Below are positions 17,831 to 26,605 of a stretch of 64,000 bases of DNA, in pieces. Within the stretch, counting starts at the first letter, position 1. Every line of letters begins with the position of its first letter. Origin of the DNA: Bin55 sp965203735 (GTDB taxonomy: Bacteria; Pseudomonadota; Gammaproteobacteria; Pseudomonadales; Azotimanducaceae); contig OZ241909.1 of assembly GCA_965203735.1 (NCBI GenBank), positions 2,604,001-2,668,000 on the forward strand, read 5' to 3'. The notes under the pieces are model-generated. The model had not been told where the DNA came from, did no database searches, and worked only from the letters and a program-made list of their open reading frames with translations. Made by a program: the position numbers and the translations under genes.

Positions 17831-18667
17831 TTGAAGACTCTACCTATTTGCTATCGGACATTGCTGATTTGCTCTATTGGGCTTGTCATCTCTTCAAATT
17901 CGCACGCTTCGGAACCAAGGGTTATTGAACTCTCAGTCCCTACTGTCTTAGAGACTATCGAAGGAAAAGGCATCAAACCTGCCGGCGATCTTCTCGAGTA
18001 CTACAAGGACGCGAAGGGATACTTAGCTGAACCAAATGGAGATGGTCCATTTGGTTCGATTATTTTGATTCATGAATGGAATGGTGTGGTAGAACGCATC
18101 AAGCAGGTGGCCGATGCGCTGGCAAACGAAGGCTATGTTGCGTTAGCCGCAGACCTCTATTCCGGTAAGACAGGGACAAGTAGTCAAGAAAACATAGCCT
18201 TGATGCGAGAGGCACGGGCAAATCCCGATGAAATCATCGCCAACCTCAACGCAGCGGCGAAGTTCCTTCGTGAACGTGATGATTCCAATGGTCAAATTGC
18301 GACTGTCGGATGGTGCTTTGGAGGTGGAGTCGCGCTGTCGTTCGCCATCGGCGGAGAGCATCATGACGGCACAGCTATCTTCTATGGCCAGCTCCTGGAT
18401 GACCCTGAAGAACTTGCGAAGATCCAGCATGAAATGCTTGGCACATTTGCCGGTCAAGACCGGATGATTCCAGTAGAGCAAGTGAATACATTTGCCGAAG
18501 CGCTAAAGAAAGCAGGTGTGGCAAACGACATCCATATCTACGACCATGTGCAACATGGATTCTGGTTGTACGTCGAGCGCGACATGGAAACCAATCAAGA
18601 ACCGGCAAAGCACGCATGGGATCGTCTAAGCGAATTCTTTCAGCGGGTCCTCGGCTCAGACAACTAG
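17831..18667 (+). CDS. Dienelactone hydrolase family protein, probably exported
   Basis: Alpha/beta hydrolase of the dienelactone hydrolase family. The first ~27 residues look like a signal peptide (LLICSIGLVISSNSHA), so the mature enzyme is probably periplasmic. The nucleophile is Cys162 in GWCFGGG, with Asp210 (FAGQD) and His242 (VQHGFW) completing the Cys-Asp-His triad of the family. Length is 278 residues. It starts with TTG at 17831. It is inserted between ftsK and trxB, where gammaproteobacteria usually have lrp or nothing. The natural substrate is unknown; a role in cleaving lactones or esters is inferred. Confidence 0.85.
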   Translation: MKTLPICYRTLLICSIGLVISSNSHASEPRVIELSVPTVLETIEGKGIKPAGDLLEYYKDAKGYLAEPNGDGPFGSIILIHEWNGVVERIKQVADALANEGYVALAADLYSGKTGTSSQENIALMREARANPDEIIANLNAAAKFLRERDDSNGQIATVGWCFGGGVALSFAIGGEHHDGTAIFYGQLLDDPEELAKIQHEMLGTFAGQDRMIPVEQVNTFAEALKKAGVANDIHIYDHVQHGFWLYVERDMETNQEPAKHAWDRLSEFFQRVLGSDN

Positions 18668-18707
18668 AACCGTCGGGTCCGTTCATTCGGTAGGACGCGA
18701 CCGTATC

Positions 18708-18713
18708 TAAAAT
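18708..18713 (+). promoter_or_regulatory. Possible trxB -10 element (TAAAAT)
   Basis: TAAAAT lies 36 bases before the trxB ATG in an 82-base gap and matches the recurrent -10-like hexamer of this window. The -35 region is not recognisable. Confidence 0.3.
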
Positions 18714-18749
18714 AGTGCCTTCTCAGGTATTGGATATAGCGCAAGCGGA

Positions 18750-19697
18750 ATGCAACAAAACAAGCTAATCGTCCTAGGATCGGGACCAGCTGGGTATACA
18801 GCAGCACTCTATGCAGCGCGAGCAAATCTCGATCCGGTTTTAATTACGGGAATCGAAGTAGGCGGACAGCTAACCACGACGACCGACGTCGACAATTGGC
18901 CCGGAGACTCTAACGGCTTGCAAGGACCGGACTTGATGGTGCGGATGCAAGATCATGTCGTCAAATACGATGTAGGTCTGGTGTATGACCACATCCACAC
19001 TGCCGAATTTGCCAATGGAAAGAAGATCCTCCATGGAGATTCCGATTCATACTCCTGTAGCGCATTGATCATCGCGACCGGCGCGACCGCCAAGTACCTT
19101 GGGTTGGATAGTGAAGAACAGTACAAGGGGAGAGGAGTCAGTGCGTGCGCGACGTGTGACGGATTTTTCTTTCGTAATCAAGACGTTGCTGTTATCGGTG
19201 GAGGAAACACTGCGGTGGAAGAGGCACTCTATCTAGCAAATATCACATCTCATGTACACCTTGTTCATCGACGAGATGCGCTCCGAGCAGAAAAAATACT
19301 TCAAGGTCGGTTGTTCGAGCGGGTCGAAGAAGGCAAAGTGACGATTTGGTGGGATCATGTTCTAAATAGTGTCTTGGGCGACGATGGCGGCGTAACCGGC
19401 ATCGAGATTGAGAGTACAGTTGACGCATCAAGCTCGACAATTGAGCTGAAGGGAGTGTTCATTGCGATTGGACACACTCCCAATACTGGCATCTTTGAAG
19501 ACCTTCTAGAGATGCGAGATGGATACATCATCACGAAGAGTGGATTGGACGGCGAAGCGACCGCAACAAGCGAACCTGGGGTGTTTGCTGCCGGGGATGT
19601 GGCGGACCACGTCTACCGTCAAGCCGTTACTTCTGCAGGATTCGGTTGCATGGCCGCGCTAGATGCAGAGAAGTTTCTAGATCAAGCGCCCAGCTAA
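18750..19697 (+). CDS. trxB: Thioredoxin-disulfide reductase
   Basis: Cytoplasmic flavoenzyme that uses NADPH to reduce thioredoxin. The N-terminal FAD-binding motif is GSGPAGYTAALYAARA, the redox disulfide is Cys133/Cys136 in SACATCDGFF, the NADPH motif is GGGNTAVEEALYL, and the second FAD motif FAAGDVADHVYRQAVTSAGFGCMAA closes the protein. At 315 residues it matches E. coli. The aat and infA genes follow, the same order as around E. coli trxB, although the cydDC genes found there are missing. The gap to aat is six bases. Confidence 0.97.
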   Translation: MQQNKLIVLGSGPAGYTAALYAARANLDPVLITGIEVGGQLTTTTDVDNWPGDSNGLQGPDLMVRMQDHVVKYDVGLVYDHIHTAEFANGKKILHGDSDSYSCSALIIATGATAKYLGLDSEEQYKGRGVSACATCDGFFFRNQDVAVIGGGNTAVEEALYLANITSHVHLVHRRDALRAEKILQGRLFERVEEGKVTIWWDHVLNSVLGDDGGVTGIEIESTVDASSSTIELKGVFIAIGHTPNTGIFEDLLEMRDGYIITKSGLDGEATATSEPGVFAAGDVADHVYRQAVTSAGFGCMAALDAEKFLDQAPS

Positions 19698-19703
19698 CCT
19701 ACG

Positions 19704-20435
19704 TTGTCTATTCGGAGCATTCTGCCTCAATTCATACGTGACGACACTCCGTTTGGAAACCCGTTAGATAGCCCCAAATTCGGTCCGATGGCCATCGGTG
19801 GAGATCTGTCGCCGAGCCGGCTTCTCGATGCTTACTCAAAGGGAATCTTTCCATGGTTCGACAATGACAATCAACCTGTTATGTGGTGGTCACCAGATCC
19901 CCGATGCATCCTTTATCCCAGTTCGTTCCACGTGTCTCGGAGCCTTGGAAAGTGGTGCAGAAAGCACGAATTGATTGCGACGATTGACCAAGACTTCGAT
20001 AGAGTCATTGGACATTGTGCAGGTCCTAGACAATACGAAGAATCTACTTGGATTACACCGAGTATGAAACGAGCTTACTCGGCTCTTCATCGAGAAGGCT
20101 ATGCACACTCACTAGAAATTCGATTCGAGCGATCTTTGGTTGGAGGGATCTATGGAATTTCTTTGGGCAGGCACTTCTACGGAGAGTCCATGTTCTCACT
20201 AATGACAAACGGATCTAAGGTTGCATTGATGGCACTCTGCCGGGTACTCAAACAACGGGAATTTAAGATCATCGACTGTCAAATACCTACTGCACACTTG
20301 ATCAGTCAAGGAGCCGTCGTAATCGATCGCATACAGTTCTTGAAACTGATAGAGGCGAACCAAACAGTTTCAACTACGAGGGGACCATGGGAGATTTCGC
20401 CCTTTCGAGTCTTACCAACCACACACGACACTTGA
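19704..20435 (+). CDS. aat: Leucyl/phenylalanyl-tRNA-protein transferase
   Basis: Adds Leu or Phe from charged tRNA to proteins with N-terminal Arg or Lys, marking them for ClpS-ClpAP degradation (the bacterial N-end rule). The product is 243 residues with the family blocks PMAIGGDLSPSRLLDAYSKGIFPWF, MWWSPDPRCILYP, and GGIYGISLGRHFYGESMFS. The start is TTG six bases after trxB, so the two are probably cotranscribed. ClpA and ClpS, which act next in the pathway, are encoded within 3 kb on the opposite strand. Confidence 0.96.
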   Translation: MSIRSILPQFIRDDTPFGNPLDSPKFGPMAIGGDLSPSRLLDAYSKGIFPWFDNDNQPVMWWSPDPRCILYPSSFHVSRSLGKWCRKHELIATIDQDFDRVIGHCAGPRQYEESTWITPSMKRAYSALHREGYAHSLEIRFERSLVGGIYGISLGRHFYGESMFSLMTNGSKVALMALCRVLKQREFKIIDCQIPTAHLISQGAVVIDRIQFLKLIEANQTVSTTRGPWEISPFRVLPTTHDT

Positions 20436-20583
20436 GTCTAAAGCCAACACCTGCCCCGCCTTCAAACCATCGGCTGAAGATCTGCAAACAATCGTTTAAA
20501 GGCATTGCCATCCACACCTGTTGCGACTCATAGTTTGTCTACTCCCAAATTTATGCAATTCACGGCACGTTTAGCCCATCAAG

Positions 20584-20623
20584 TAAAATTGCGAGTGCTG
20601 TGCGATAACACAGCTATTTTGTT
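20584..20623 (+). promoter_or_regulatory. infA promoter-proximal -10 and 5' hairpin
   Basis: TAAAAT at 20584-20589 is a possible -10. A perfect 6-bp hairpin, GCTGTG-CGATAA-CACAGC (20597-20614), follows and is succeeded by TATTTTGTT, 14 bases before the infA ATG. It could be a 5'-terminal stabilising stem-loop of the infA message, or a weak terminator for aat. The sequence cannot separate these. Confidence 0.35.
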
Positions 20624-20636
20624 CACAGAGCAATGC

Positions 20637-20855
20637 ATGGAAAAAGAAGAGCAAATTGAAATGGAAGGAGTCGTTATCGACACCCTTCCTAGCACGACAT
20701 TTCGCGTGAAGCTTGACAATGGGCACGTAATCACGGCCCACATTTCAGGAAAAATGCGAAAAAACTATATACGAATTTATACGGGCGATCGGGTAAAGCT
20801 GGAATTGACGCCCTACGATCTCACAAAAGGACGCATCGTTTACCGAGAACGCTAG
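20637..20855 (+). CDS. infA: Translation initiation factor IF-1
   Basis: A 72-residue OB-fold protein, exactly the usual length, that binds the ribosomal A site during initiation. The family sequence is intact: EMEGVVIDTLPSTTFRV, then AHISGKMRKNYIRI and DRVKLELTPYDLTKGRI. The start ATG 20637 is fixed by homology; an in-frame open stretch upstream is not conserved. It is convergent with clpA: the stop codons of the two genes share the four bases CTAG at 20852-20855. Confidence 0.97.
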   Translation: MEKEEQIEMEGVVIDTLPSTTFRVKLDNGHVITAHISGKMRKNYIRIYTGDRVKLELTPYDLTKGRIVYRER

Positions 20856-23167
20856 TCGACGGTCTCCTCTTCCACAGAAGTGGCTTCCGTGGAGCGAGAC
20901 TTGCGACCATCTCGAGATGTGGCCTCTATCGTCAGACCATCGTCTCCACAAGATATCTGTACTAATCCACCGCCTTCAGCGAGTTCTCCAAACAGAATCT
21001 CCTCCGCCAACGGACGCTTGATTTTTTCTTGAATTAATCGCTGCATAGGACGTGCGCCCATTTTTTCGTCGTATCCTTCGACGGCGAGCCATTCCCGTGC
21101 AAGCGAGTCGACCTGCATTTCCACTTTCTTCTCGTCCAACTGAGCCTGAAGTTCAGTGAGAAACTTGTCAACGACGGTCTTGATAACCTTCATTGGGAGC
21201 GAATTGAATTGAATGATCGCGTCCAAACGATTTCGGAACTCAGGCGTGAACATCTTCTTCAGAGTTTCCATAGCATCAGTCGAATGATCTTGCTCATCAA
21301 ACCCAATTGAGGCACGCGCCGCTTCTTGGGCTCCTGCATTCGTGGTCATTACAAGGACGACATTGCGAAAGTCTGCTTTACGCCCGTTGTTGTCCGTCAG
21401 TGTTCCATGGTCCATCACCTGAAGCAACAGATTGAACACCTCTGGATGGGCTTTCTCAACTTCGTCAAGCAAGACAACACAGTGGGGATGTTTGGTCACA
21501 GCATCGGTTAACTGACCACCTTGATCAAATCCGATATAGCCCGGCGGAGCACCAATTAATCTTGAGACAGTGTGCCGTTCCATGTACTCGGACATGTCGA
21601 ATCGAAGAAGCTCGACTCCCATAATGATCGCCAACTGACGGCAAACTTCGGTCTTGCCAACTCCAGTGGGACCCGAAAATAGGAACGAACCGATTGGCTT
21701 CTGTTCTGTTTGGAGACCGGCACGAGAGAGCCTAATCGAAGATGCAAGCGTATCTATAGCCTGATCTTGACCGAAGACGGTCATCTTTAGTTTTTCATCA
21801 ATATCTCGTAAGGCCTCTTTGTCAGAGACAGTCACTTGAGCCGAGGGAATTCTTGCGATTCTCGCAACAACTTGCTCAACATCGGGGGCGCCAATTGTCT
21901 TCTTGCGGCGTTTAGTAGACACCAACTGCTGTGCTGCACCTGCTTCGTCAATTACATCAATAGCCTTGTCTGGCATGAACCGGTCGGTGATGTATCGACT
22001 AGAGAGTTCTGCCGCCGCTCGAAGTGCACGATCCGTGAATCGGAGCTGGTAGTGGTCCTCGTAGCGCAGCTTCAGACCTTTCAATATCTTGTATGTGTCG
22101 TCCACCGACGGTTCGGTGATATCAATTTTTTGGAATCTACGCGAAAGTGCCCTGTCCTTGTCGAACACGCCTCGATACTCCGAATAGGTAGTAGATCCCA
22201 TACATCGAATCTCGCCCGAAGCCAGCAATGGTTTCAGCATATTCGACGCGTCCATTACACCACCTGATGCAGCACCCGCACCAATGATCATGTGGATTTC
22301 ATCGATGAAGAGAATGGTGCCTTCCTTGGATTTCAGTTCCTTCAGTAGAAGCTTGAATCGCTTCTCGAAATCACCTCGATACTTGGTTCCAGCCAGTAAT
22401 GAACCTAGGTCTAGTGCAAAGACAGTGCATTCCTGCATGATGTCTGGAACGTCCTTGTCTACGATCCGCTTAGCTAATCCTTCCGCGATAGCGGTTTTTC
22501 CGACTCCAGACTCGCCTACTAGTAGTGGGTTGTTCTTTCGTCGGCGACACAATATCTGCAACACTCGATGCAACTCTTCGTCGCGACCCACAAGAGGATC
22601 AATAAGCCCCGACTTTGCAGACTCGTTCAAGTTTGTCGCGAAAGCTTCGAGTGCTGATGTCTGTTTTTGCTTGTCGCCCTGCTTTGAAGCTGCATCGGTT
22701 GGTGCTTCTTCAACGCTTTCTTTCGCTGTCTTGGAAACACCATGAGCGACGAAGTTGACTACATCAAGTCTGGTTATGTCTTGTTTACTCAAGAAAAATA
22801 CAGCTTGTGATTCGCTTTCGTTAAAGATTGCTATCAACACATCTCTAGCGCTGACCCTCTTGGGATGCTTGGACGCCGTGGATTGGACATGAAAGAGAGC
22901 TCTCTGTACCACACGCTGTAAACTTCCCGACTGTTCAGCGTTCCTTTTCGTTCCTGGCGGTAGTACAGGCATAAACTTGCTCAGATACGACTCCAAGTCT
23001 TTTCTCAATGTGTCTATGTCTGCGTCCACATTCTCAAGTACTTCTCGACAGTCTTCGTTCTCGAGCAGAGCAAGCAAAAAGTGCTCGACCGTGACAAACT
23101 CATGTCGATTGAGCCGAGCGTATGCCATGGCTTTGTCAAGCGAAAAGATTAAGTCCTGAGTAAACAT
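20852..23167 (-). CDS. clpA: ATP-dependent Clp protease ATP-binding subunit ClpA
   Basis: Hsp100 unfoldase that feeds substrates to ClpP. The 771 residues comprise the N-domain (Clp_N repeats, about 1-145) that docks ClpS, AAA1 with Walker A GESGVGKTA and DEIHMIIGAG, and AAA2 with Walker A GPTGVGKTE and the sensor region FTPEFRNRLD. The IGF loop (ASIGFDEQD) that docks into ClpP is present, and there is no middle coiled coil, which separates it from ClpB. The C-terminal tail is short and acidic. It lies four bases after clpS. Confidence 0.97.
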   Translation of the reverse strand: MFTQDLIFSLDKAMAYARLNRHEFVTVEHFLLALLENEDCREVLENVDADIDTLRKDLESYLSKFMPVLPPGTKRNAEQSGSLQRVVQRALFHVQSTASKHPKRVSARDVLIAIFNESESQAVFFLSKQDITRLDVVNFVAHGVSKTAKESVEEAPTDAASKQGDKQKQTSALEAFATNLNESAKSGLIDPLVGRDEELHRVLQILCRRRKNNPLLVGESGVGKTAIAEGLAKRIVDKDVPDIMQECTVFALDLGSLLAGTKYRGDFEKRFKLLLKELKSKEGTILFIDEIHMIIGAGAASGGVMDASNMLKPLLASGEIRCMGSTTYSEYRGVFDKDRALSRRFQKIDITEPSVDDTYKILKGLKLRYEDHYQLRFTDRALRAAAELSSRYITDRFMPDKAIDVIDEAGAAQQLVSTKRRKKTIGAPDVEQVVARIARIPSAQVTVSDKEALRDIDEKLKMTVFGQDQAIDTLASSIRLSRAGLQTEQKPIGSFLFSGPTGVGKTEVCRQLAIIMGVELLRFDMSEYMERHTVSRLIGAPPGYIGFDQGGQLTDAVTKHPHCVVLLDEVEKAHPEVFNLLLQVMDHGTLTDNNGRKADFRNVVLVMTTNAGAQEAARASIGFDEQDHSTDAMETLKKMFTPEFRNRLDAIIQFNSLPMKVIKTVVDKFLTELQAQLDEKKVEMQVDSLAREWLAVEGYDEKMGARPMQRLIQEKIKRPLAEEILFGELAEGGGLVQISCGDDGLTIEATSRDGRKSRSTEATSVEEETVD

Positions 23168-23171
23168 CGAA

Positions 23172-23537
23172 CTAGTCCGTGTCCGTTCTCTCTACTGTGG
23201 ATAGTAATGGATAATTCATACTCTGTGAAAACCTGTTGACTTGGTCGCACTTGGTCTCGGCAATGTCACGTGGATAGATTCCAACAACTGATTGACCCAC
23301 GGTGTGAATCGTCAGCATGACTCGATAAGCCTTATCCTCATCCATCCCAAAGAATTCCTGTAGCACAATTACTACAAACTCCATAGGAGTGTAGTCGTCA
23401 TTAAACATGACGACTTTGTACATCGGCGGTGGCTTTGTCTCTTCACGGACCTTTTCAACTACAGCCACTCCTTCCGAGTCGTGAGTTAACTCATCAATTT
23501 CGTCGAAGTCGCTCACTGCAGTTTTCCTGAATGCCAC
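23172..23537 (-). CDS. clpS: ClpS adaptor protein
   Basis: N-end-rule adaptor that binds N-terminal Leu, Phe, Trp or Tyr and delivers substrates to ClpA. The product is 121 residues with the conserved VVMFNDDYTPMEFVVIVL stretch (the NDD/MEF binding pocket) and a TIHTVG segment carrying the pocket histidine. The first ~35 residues are a flexible acidic tail of the kind that enters the ClpA pore. The start is GTG 23537. clpA follows directly, the standard clpS-clpA pair. An AT-rich stretch upstream (TAAATTAT on the minus strand) may hold its promoter. Confidence 0.95.
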   Translation of the reverse strand: MAFRKTAVSDFDEIDELTHDSEGVAVVEKVREETKPPPMYKVVMFNDDYTPMEFVVIVLQEFFGMDEDKAYRVMLTIHTVGQSVVGIYPRDIAETKCDQVNRFSQSMNYPLLSTVERTDTD

Positions 23538-23694
23538 CTAATGTCAAATGGTGCTTGTCTACCAATAATTTACCAAAGATTGCAAACTCTGTGACAGTTA
23601 CTGGTTATGTCGATGCAAGCATCCGATAGTCCAGACGATCAACTACGCATTGTCATTGCTTGCAACTGCTAGCTCACTTGCAATGATATGTTAG

Positions 23695-24951
23695 TCACAT
23701 CGCTTCGATGATGGCATCACCAAACTCGGAGCACTTGAGCAACGTGGCGTCTGACATTAATCGTTCAAAGTCGTAGGTTACCGTCTTATTTCCGATTGCT
23801 GCTTCCATTCCTCGAACGATCGCGTCAGCCGCTTCCTTCCATCCGATATAACGAAGCATCATTTCGGCGGAGAGAATTAGGGAACCGGGATTCACTTTGT
23901 CCTGACCCGCATACTTGGGTGCAGTACCGTGCGTCGCCTCGAAAACGGCAACACTATCGCCAATGTTCGCCCCTGGGGCAATTCCAATACCTCCAACCTG
24001 CGCGGCAAGCGCATCTGAGAGATAATCTCCGTTCAAGTTCATGGTGGCTATCACGTCGTACTCGTCGGGTCGGGTGAGGATCTGCTGCAACATTGCATCT
24101 GCAATGACATCCTTAATCACAATCTGTTTCCCGGTGGAAGGATTAGTTAGTTCGTGCCAAGGGCCACCATCCAATTCCGTTGCGCCAAATTCGCGTGCAG
24201 CCAAGGCATAGCCCCAATCTTTGAATGCCCCTTCCGTGAACTTCATGATGTTTCCCTTATGGACAAAGGTCACTGAATCCCGGTCTTCGGCAATGGCATA
24301 TTGAATGGCCTTGCGTACCAGACGTTCGGTGCCCTCCACAGAGACAGGCTTAATGCCAATTCCGCAGTGTTGCGGGAATCTAATTTTTTGAACGCCCATT
24401 TGATCGCGCAAGAATTGGAGTACACGCTCGGCACCCGCACTATCGGCTTCCCATTCCACTCCAGCGTAAATGTCCTCTGTGTTCTCTCGAAAGATAACCA
24501 TATCGGTCTTTTGAGGTGCAACCACGGGGCTAGGTACACCGTTAAACCACCTAACAGGACGCTGGCAGACGTAGAGGTCGAGTTGTTGTCGAAGCGCTAC
24601 GTTAAGGGACCTAATTCCACCTCCGACAGGGGTTGTCATTGGTCCTTTGATGCCAATCTTGAACTCTGTCAGAGCATCTAGGGTTTCCTGAGGCAACCAC
24701 TCATCTTCGCCATATACGTCAAGCGACTTTTCCCCCGCATATATCTCCATCCAAGCGATCTTTCGACCTGAGTTGTAAGTGCTATCTACAGCCGCATCCA
24801 CAACTGCTCTCATCACTGGGCTGATGTCAACTCCAATGCCATCTCCCTCTATGAAGGGAATGATTGGATTTTCGGGTGAAACCACTGAACCGTCTGGCGC
24901 ATTTTGGATCGGTTCGCCCTCTGTCGGTATCTTAATATGCTGATATTTCAA
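23695..24951 (-). CDS. icd: Isocitrate dehydrogenase (NADP-dependent)
   Basis: TCA-cycle enzyme converting isocitrate to 2-oxoglutarate. From TTG 24951 it has 418 residues, close to the 416 of E. coli, and aligns throughout: ENPIIPFIEGDGIGVD, GGGIRSLNVALRQ with the phosphorylatable-type serine, VHKGNIMKFTEGAFKDWGY, and ATHGTAPKYAGQDKVNPGS, where the Lys-Tyr pair is typical of NADP use. A longer frame begins at 25059, but a perfect TATAAT lies at 24984-24979, so a longer start would fall upstream of transcription. Isocitrate lyase, its competitor, is encoded at 29.6 kb. Confidence 0.95.
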   Translation of the reverse strand: MKYQHIKIPTEGEPIQNAPDGSVVSPENPIIPFIEGDGIGVDISPVMRAVVDAAVDSTYNSGRKIAWMEIYAGEKSLDVYGEDEWLPQETLDALTEFKIGIKGPMTTPVGGGIRSLNVALRQQLDLYVCQRPVRWFNGVPSPVVAPQKTDMVIFRENTEDIYAGVEWEADSAGAERVLQFLRDQMGVQKIRFPQHCGIGIKPVSVEGTERLVRKAIQYAIAEDRDSVTFVHKGNIMKFTEGAFKDWGYALAAREFGATELDGGPWHELTNPSTGKQIVIKDVIADAMLQQILTRPDEYDVIATMNLNGDYLSDALAAQVGGIGIAPGANIGDSVAVFEATHGTAPKYAGQDKVNPGSLILSAEMMLRYIGWKEAADAIVRGMEAAIGNKTVTYDFERLMSDATLLKCSEFGDAIIEAM

Positions 24952-25294
24952 GTGATTTCGCCACCGCAAAAAAAGCGGATTATAGTGGTAACGAAATCTA
25001 AGCTGAAAATTGACCGATAAACGATTCGCGGAACCCAGTGATGGCCACGTCTTAAGCACTCGTTCTTTCGAGTTCGACCGACTACGTAGACTTCGGAATA
25101 GGACCGTGCCTAAGTGAAGTCTATTTGCTGAATTCGTGACGACAACGAGGTACGTGTCTATGTTCTAGTATGAACTAGCAATCTCGTTGAGTAACCTATG
25201 TTATCAGACAATAGTCAAAGGTATAGTGCATTGCTCGGACGGTAGTTGAACGCGACACCAGAACCTAGATGAATGAACAACCTCTCGGCTCTTC
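24952..25294. other. Intergenic region between moaE and icd
   Basis: A 343-base stretch without a credible gene. Besides the icd promoter it holds a nested dyad: outer arms CAACGAG (25144-25150) and CTCGTTG (25183-25189), inner arms CTAGT (25165-25169) and ACTAG (25174-25178). It lies about 105 bases past the moaE stop and may be a processing or termination structure, though no U-run follows. Nothing else stands out. Confidence 0.4.
24979..24984 (-). promoter_or_regulatory. icd promoter -10 element
   Basis: A perfect TATAAT on the minus strand, 27 bases before the TTG start. The -35 region (TTCAGC around 25002-25007) is weak. Transcription would begin inside the CCGC-T7-GCGG stretch at 24978-24964, leaving a short leader. 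Confidence 0.5.
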
Positions 25295-25756
25295 TTATTT
25301 CTCGCTTAACCAACTAGACCTGCGTTCGTAATCGTCCGTTGTCGACTCGATCCACTTGTCCGACGATCGGCCTATCTCCTTCTTCCAGAAAACCGCTTCG
25401 GTCTTGAGCAAGTCCATGATGTACTCACATGCAGCGAAAGCATCACCTCGGTGGGCTGAACCGACCAGCACCAAGACAATCTGATCCCTCGCCTCAAGTT
25501 TTCCCACCCGATGAATGACAACAACATCTAGTAGCGACCACTTTTCTAGTGCACTAGCAACGATGTTTTCGATGCTCTTTTCAGTCATTCCAGGATAGTG
25601 TTCCAAGTACAGTCCTAACAATTCGTCGTCCTTCAGATCTCGCACGAGACCAGCAAATGCGACTAATGCGCCTCCCTGCCCGGCCAACCGCTCACGACAC
25701 TTCCGCCATTCGTCGTCAATGCAAAAGTCGTTTTCCTGAATACGAATGTCGACCAA
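25295..25756 (-). CDS. moaE: Molybdopterin synthase catalytic subunit MoaE
   Basis: Large subunit of molybdopterin synthase, which inserts two sulfurs from MoaD thiocarboxylate into precursor Z. The 153-residue product has the typical GALVAFAGLVRD opening block, LEHYPGMTEK, VIHRVGKLEARDQIVLVLVGSAHRGDAFAACEYIMDLLK and the catalytic WKKE lysine segment. TTG 25756 is chosen: a G-run just upstream (the GG end of moaD) serves as ribosome site and the start lies four bases after the moaD stop. The longer frame would overlap moaD. It is the last gene of moaC-moaD-moaE. Confidence 0.94.
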   Translation of the reverse strand: MVDIRIQENDFCIDDEWRKCRERLAGQGGALVAFAGLVRDLKDDELLGLYLEHYPGMTEKSIENIVASALEKWSLLDVVVIHRVGKLEARDQIVLVLVGSAHRGDAFAACEYIMDLLKTEAVFWKKEIGRSSDKWIESTTDDYERRSSWLSEK

Positions 25757-25760
25757 CGGT

Positions 25761-26015
25761 TTACCCCCCAGTGACCTGTGGGAAGTAGGCAATTTCATCG
25801 TTGTCGTGCAGTTCCACAACACCATCTAACATTTCAAGATTTACTGCCACTCTAACGGAGTCTCCTTGTAACAAAGAGATTGCCTGATCGCCCAATTGGG
25901 GCGATAGCGCCGTCGGTAATGAGTCTGATGTGCTCCCCTCGGGGAGTCTCACATGAATCTCGTCAGAACCAATTTCCTCGCGCAGCGACGCGAAAAACAA
26001 CACTCTTACTTTCAT
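25761..26015 (-). CDS. moaD: Molybdopterin synthase sulfur carrier MoaD
   Basis: Ubiquitin-like sulfur carrier of 84 residues ending in the required Gly-Gly, whose C-terminal carboxylate is adenylated and thiolated before transfer to MoaE. The beta-grasp features VRVLFFASLREEIG at the start and DNDEIAYFPQVTGG at the end are clear. ATG 26015 immediately follows the moaC stop with no gap, and moaE starts four bases after its own stop, so the three genes are translated as a unit. Confidence 0.94.
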   Translation of the reverse strand: MKVRVLFFASLREEIGSDEIHVRLPEGSTSDSLPTALSPQLGDQAISLLQGDSVRVAVNLEMLDGVVELHDNDEIAYFPQVTGG

Positions 26016-26498
26016 TTAACGGTTATCTTCGGACTGCCAAATTCCGGACTTTCCCCCAGATTTCGAGACCAAGCCAACATTGTCGATACGAATTCCCTTC
26101 TCAACACTCTTGCACATGTCGTAAATGGTTAGTCCGGCAACCGAAACCGCTGTTAATGCCTCCATTTCTACCCCAGTGCTCCCCGTAACTCTGCAAATGG
26201 CTTGAATCTTCAGAGTAGTGGAATCAGCTTTGTCGAATGAAATCCGAACCATCGATATCGGCAGCGGATGGCACAGAGGAATGATGTCACTCGTCCGTTT
26301 TGCCGCTTGAATTCCTGCGATCCTCGCAGTGGCAAATACATCCCCTTTGGGGATTTGACCATCGAAAATCATGGACAGCGTCGTTGGTTGCATGTGAACG
26401 AGCGCTTCTGCAATGGCTTCTCTTGAGGTGACCGGCTTTTCCGAGATATCCACCATTTGGGCATCGCCCTTCTGTGTCAGATGAGTCAGTTTCGACAT
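26016..26498 (-). CDS. moaC: Cyclic pyranopterin monophosphate synthase MoaC
   Basis: Acts after MoaA to form cyclic pyranopterin monophosphate in molybdenum-cofactor synthesis. The product is 160 residues with MVDISEKPVTSREAIAEA, the KGDVFATARIAGIQAAKRT block, LIPLCHPLP and the TGVEMEALTAVSVAGLTIYDMCK signature; these carry the substrate-pocket residues. ATG 26498 gives the normal N-terminus. It is divergent from mnmA, so the 107-base gap probably carries two promoters. moaA and moaB are not in this window. Confidence 0.95.
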   Translation of the reverse strand: MSKLTHLTQKGDAQMVDISEKPVTSREAIAEALVHMQPTTLSMIFDGQIPKGDVFATARIAGIQAAKRTSDIIPLCHPLPISMVRISFDKADSTTLKIQAICRVTGSTGVEMEALTAVSVAGLTIYDMCKSVEKGIRIDNVGLVSKSGGKSGIWQSEDNR

Positions 26499-26605
26499 AG
26501 TGACCCCGTAATTAAGCACGCATGGCTCACAGAGAGCTCTCCGTTCGTTCGCAACAATACAATACCAATTATTGTCGCATTTCAGGTCATTGGGACGACA
26601 CCAGT

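Noticed and set aside
22284..22745. 153-codon frame antisense to clpA
   Set aside because: Low-complexity Ser/Arg-rich product lying entirely within a conserved ClpA region.
24952..25059. 36-residue N-terminal extension of icd
   Set aside because: A perfect TATAAT lies within the extension, and the extra residues do not match the family.
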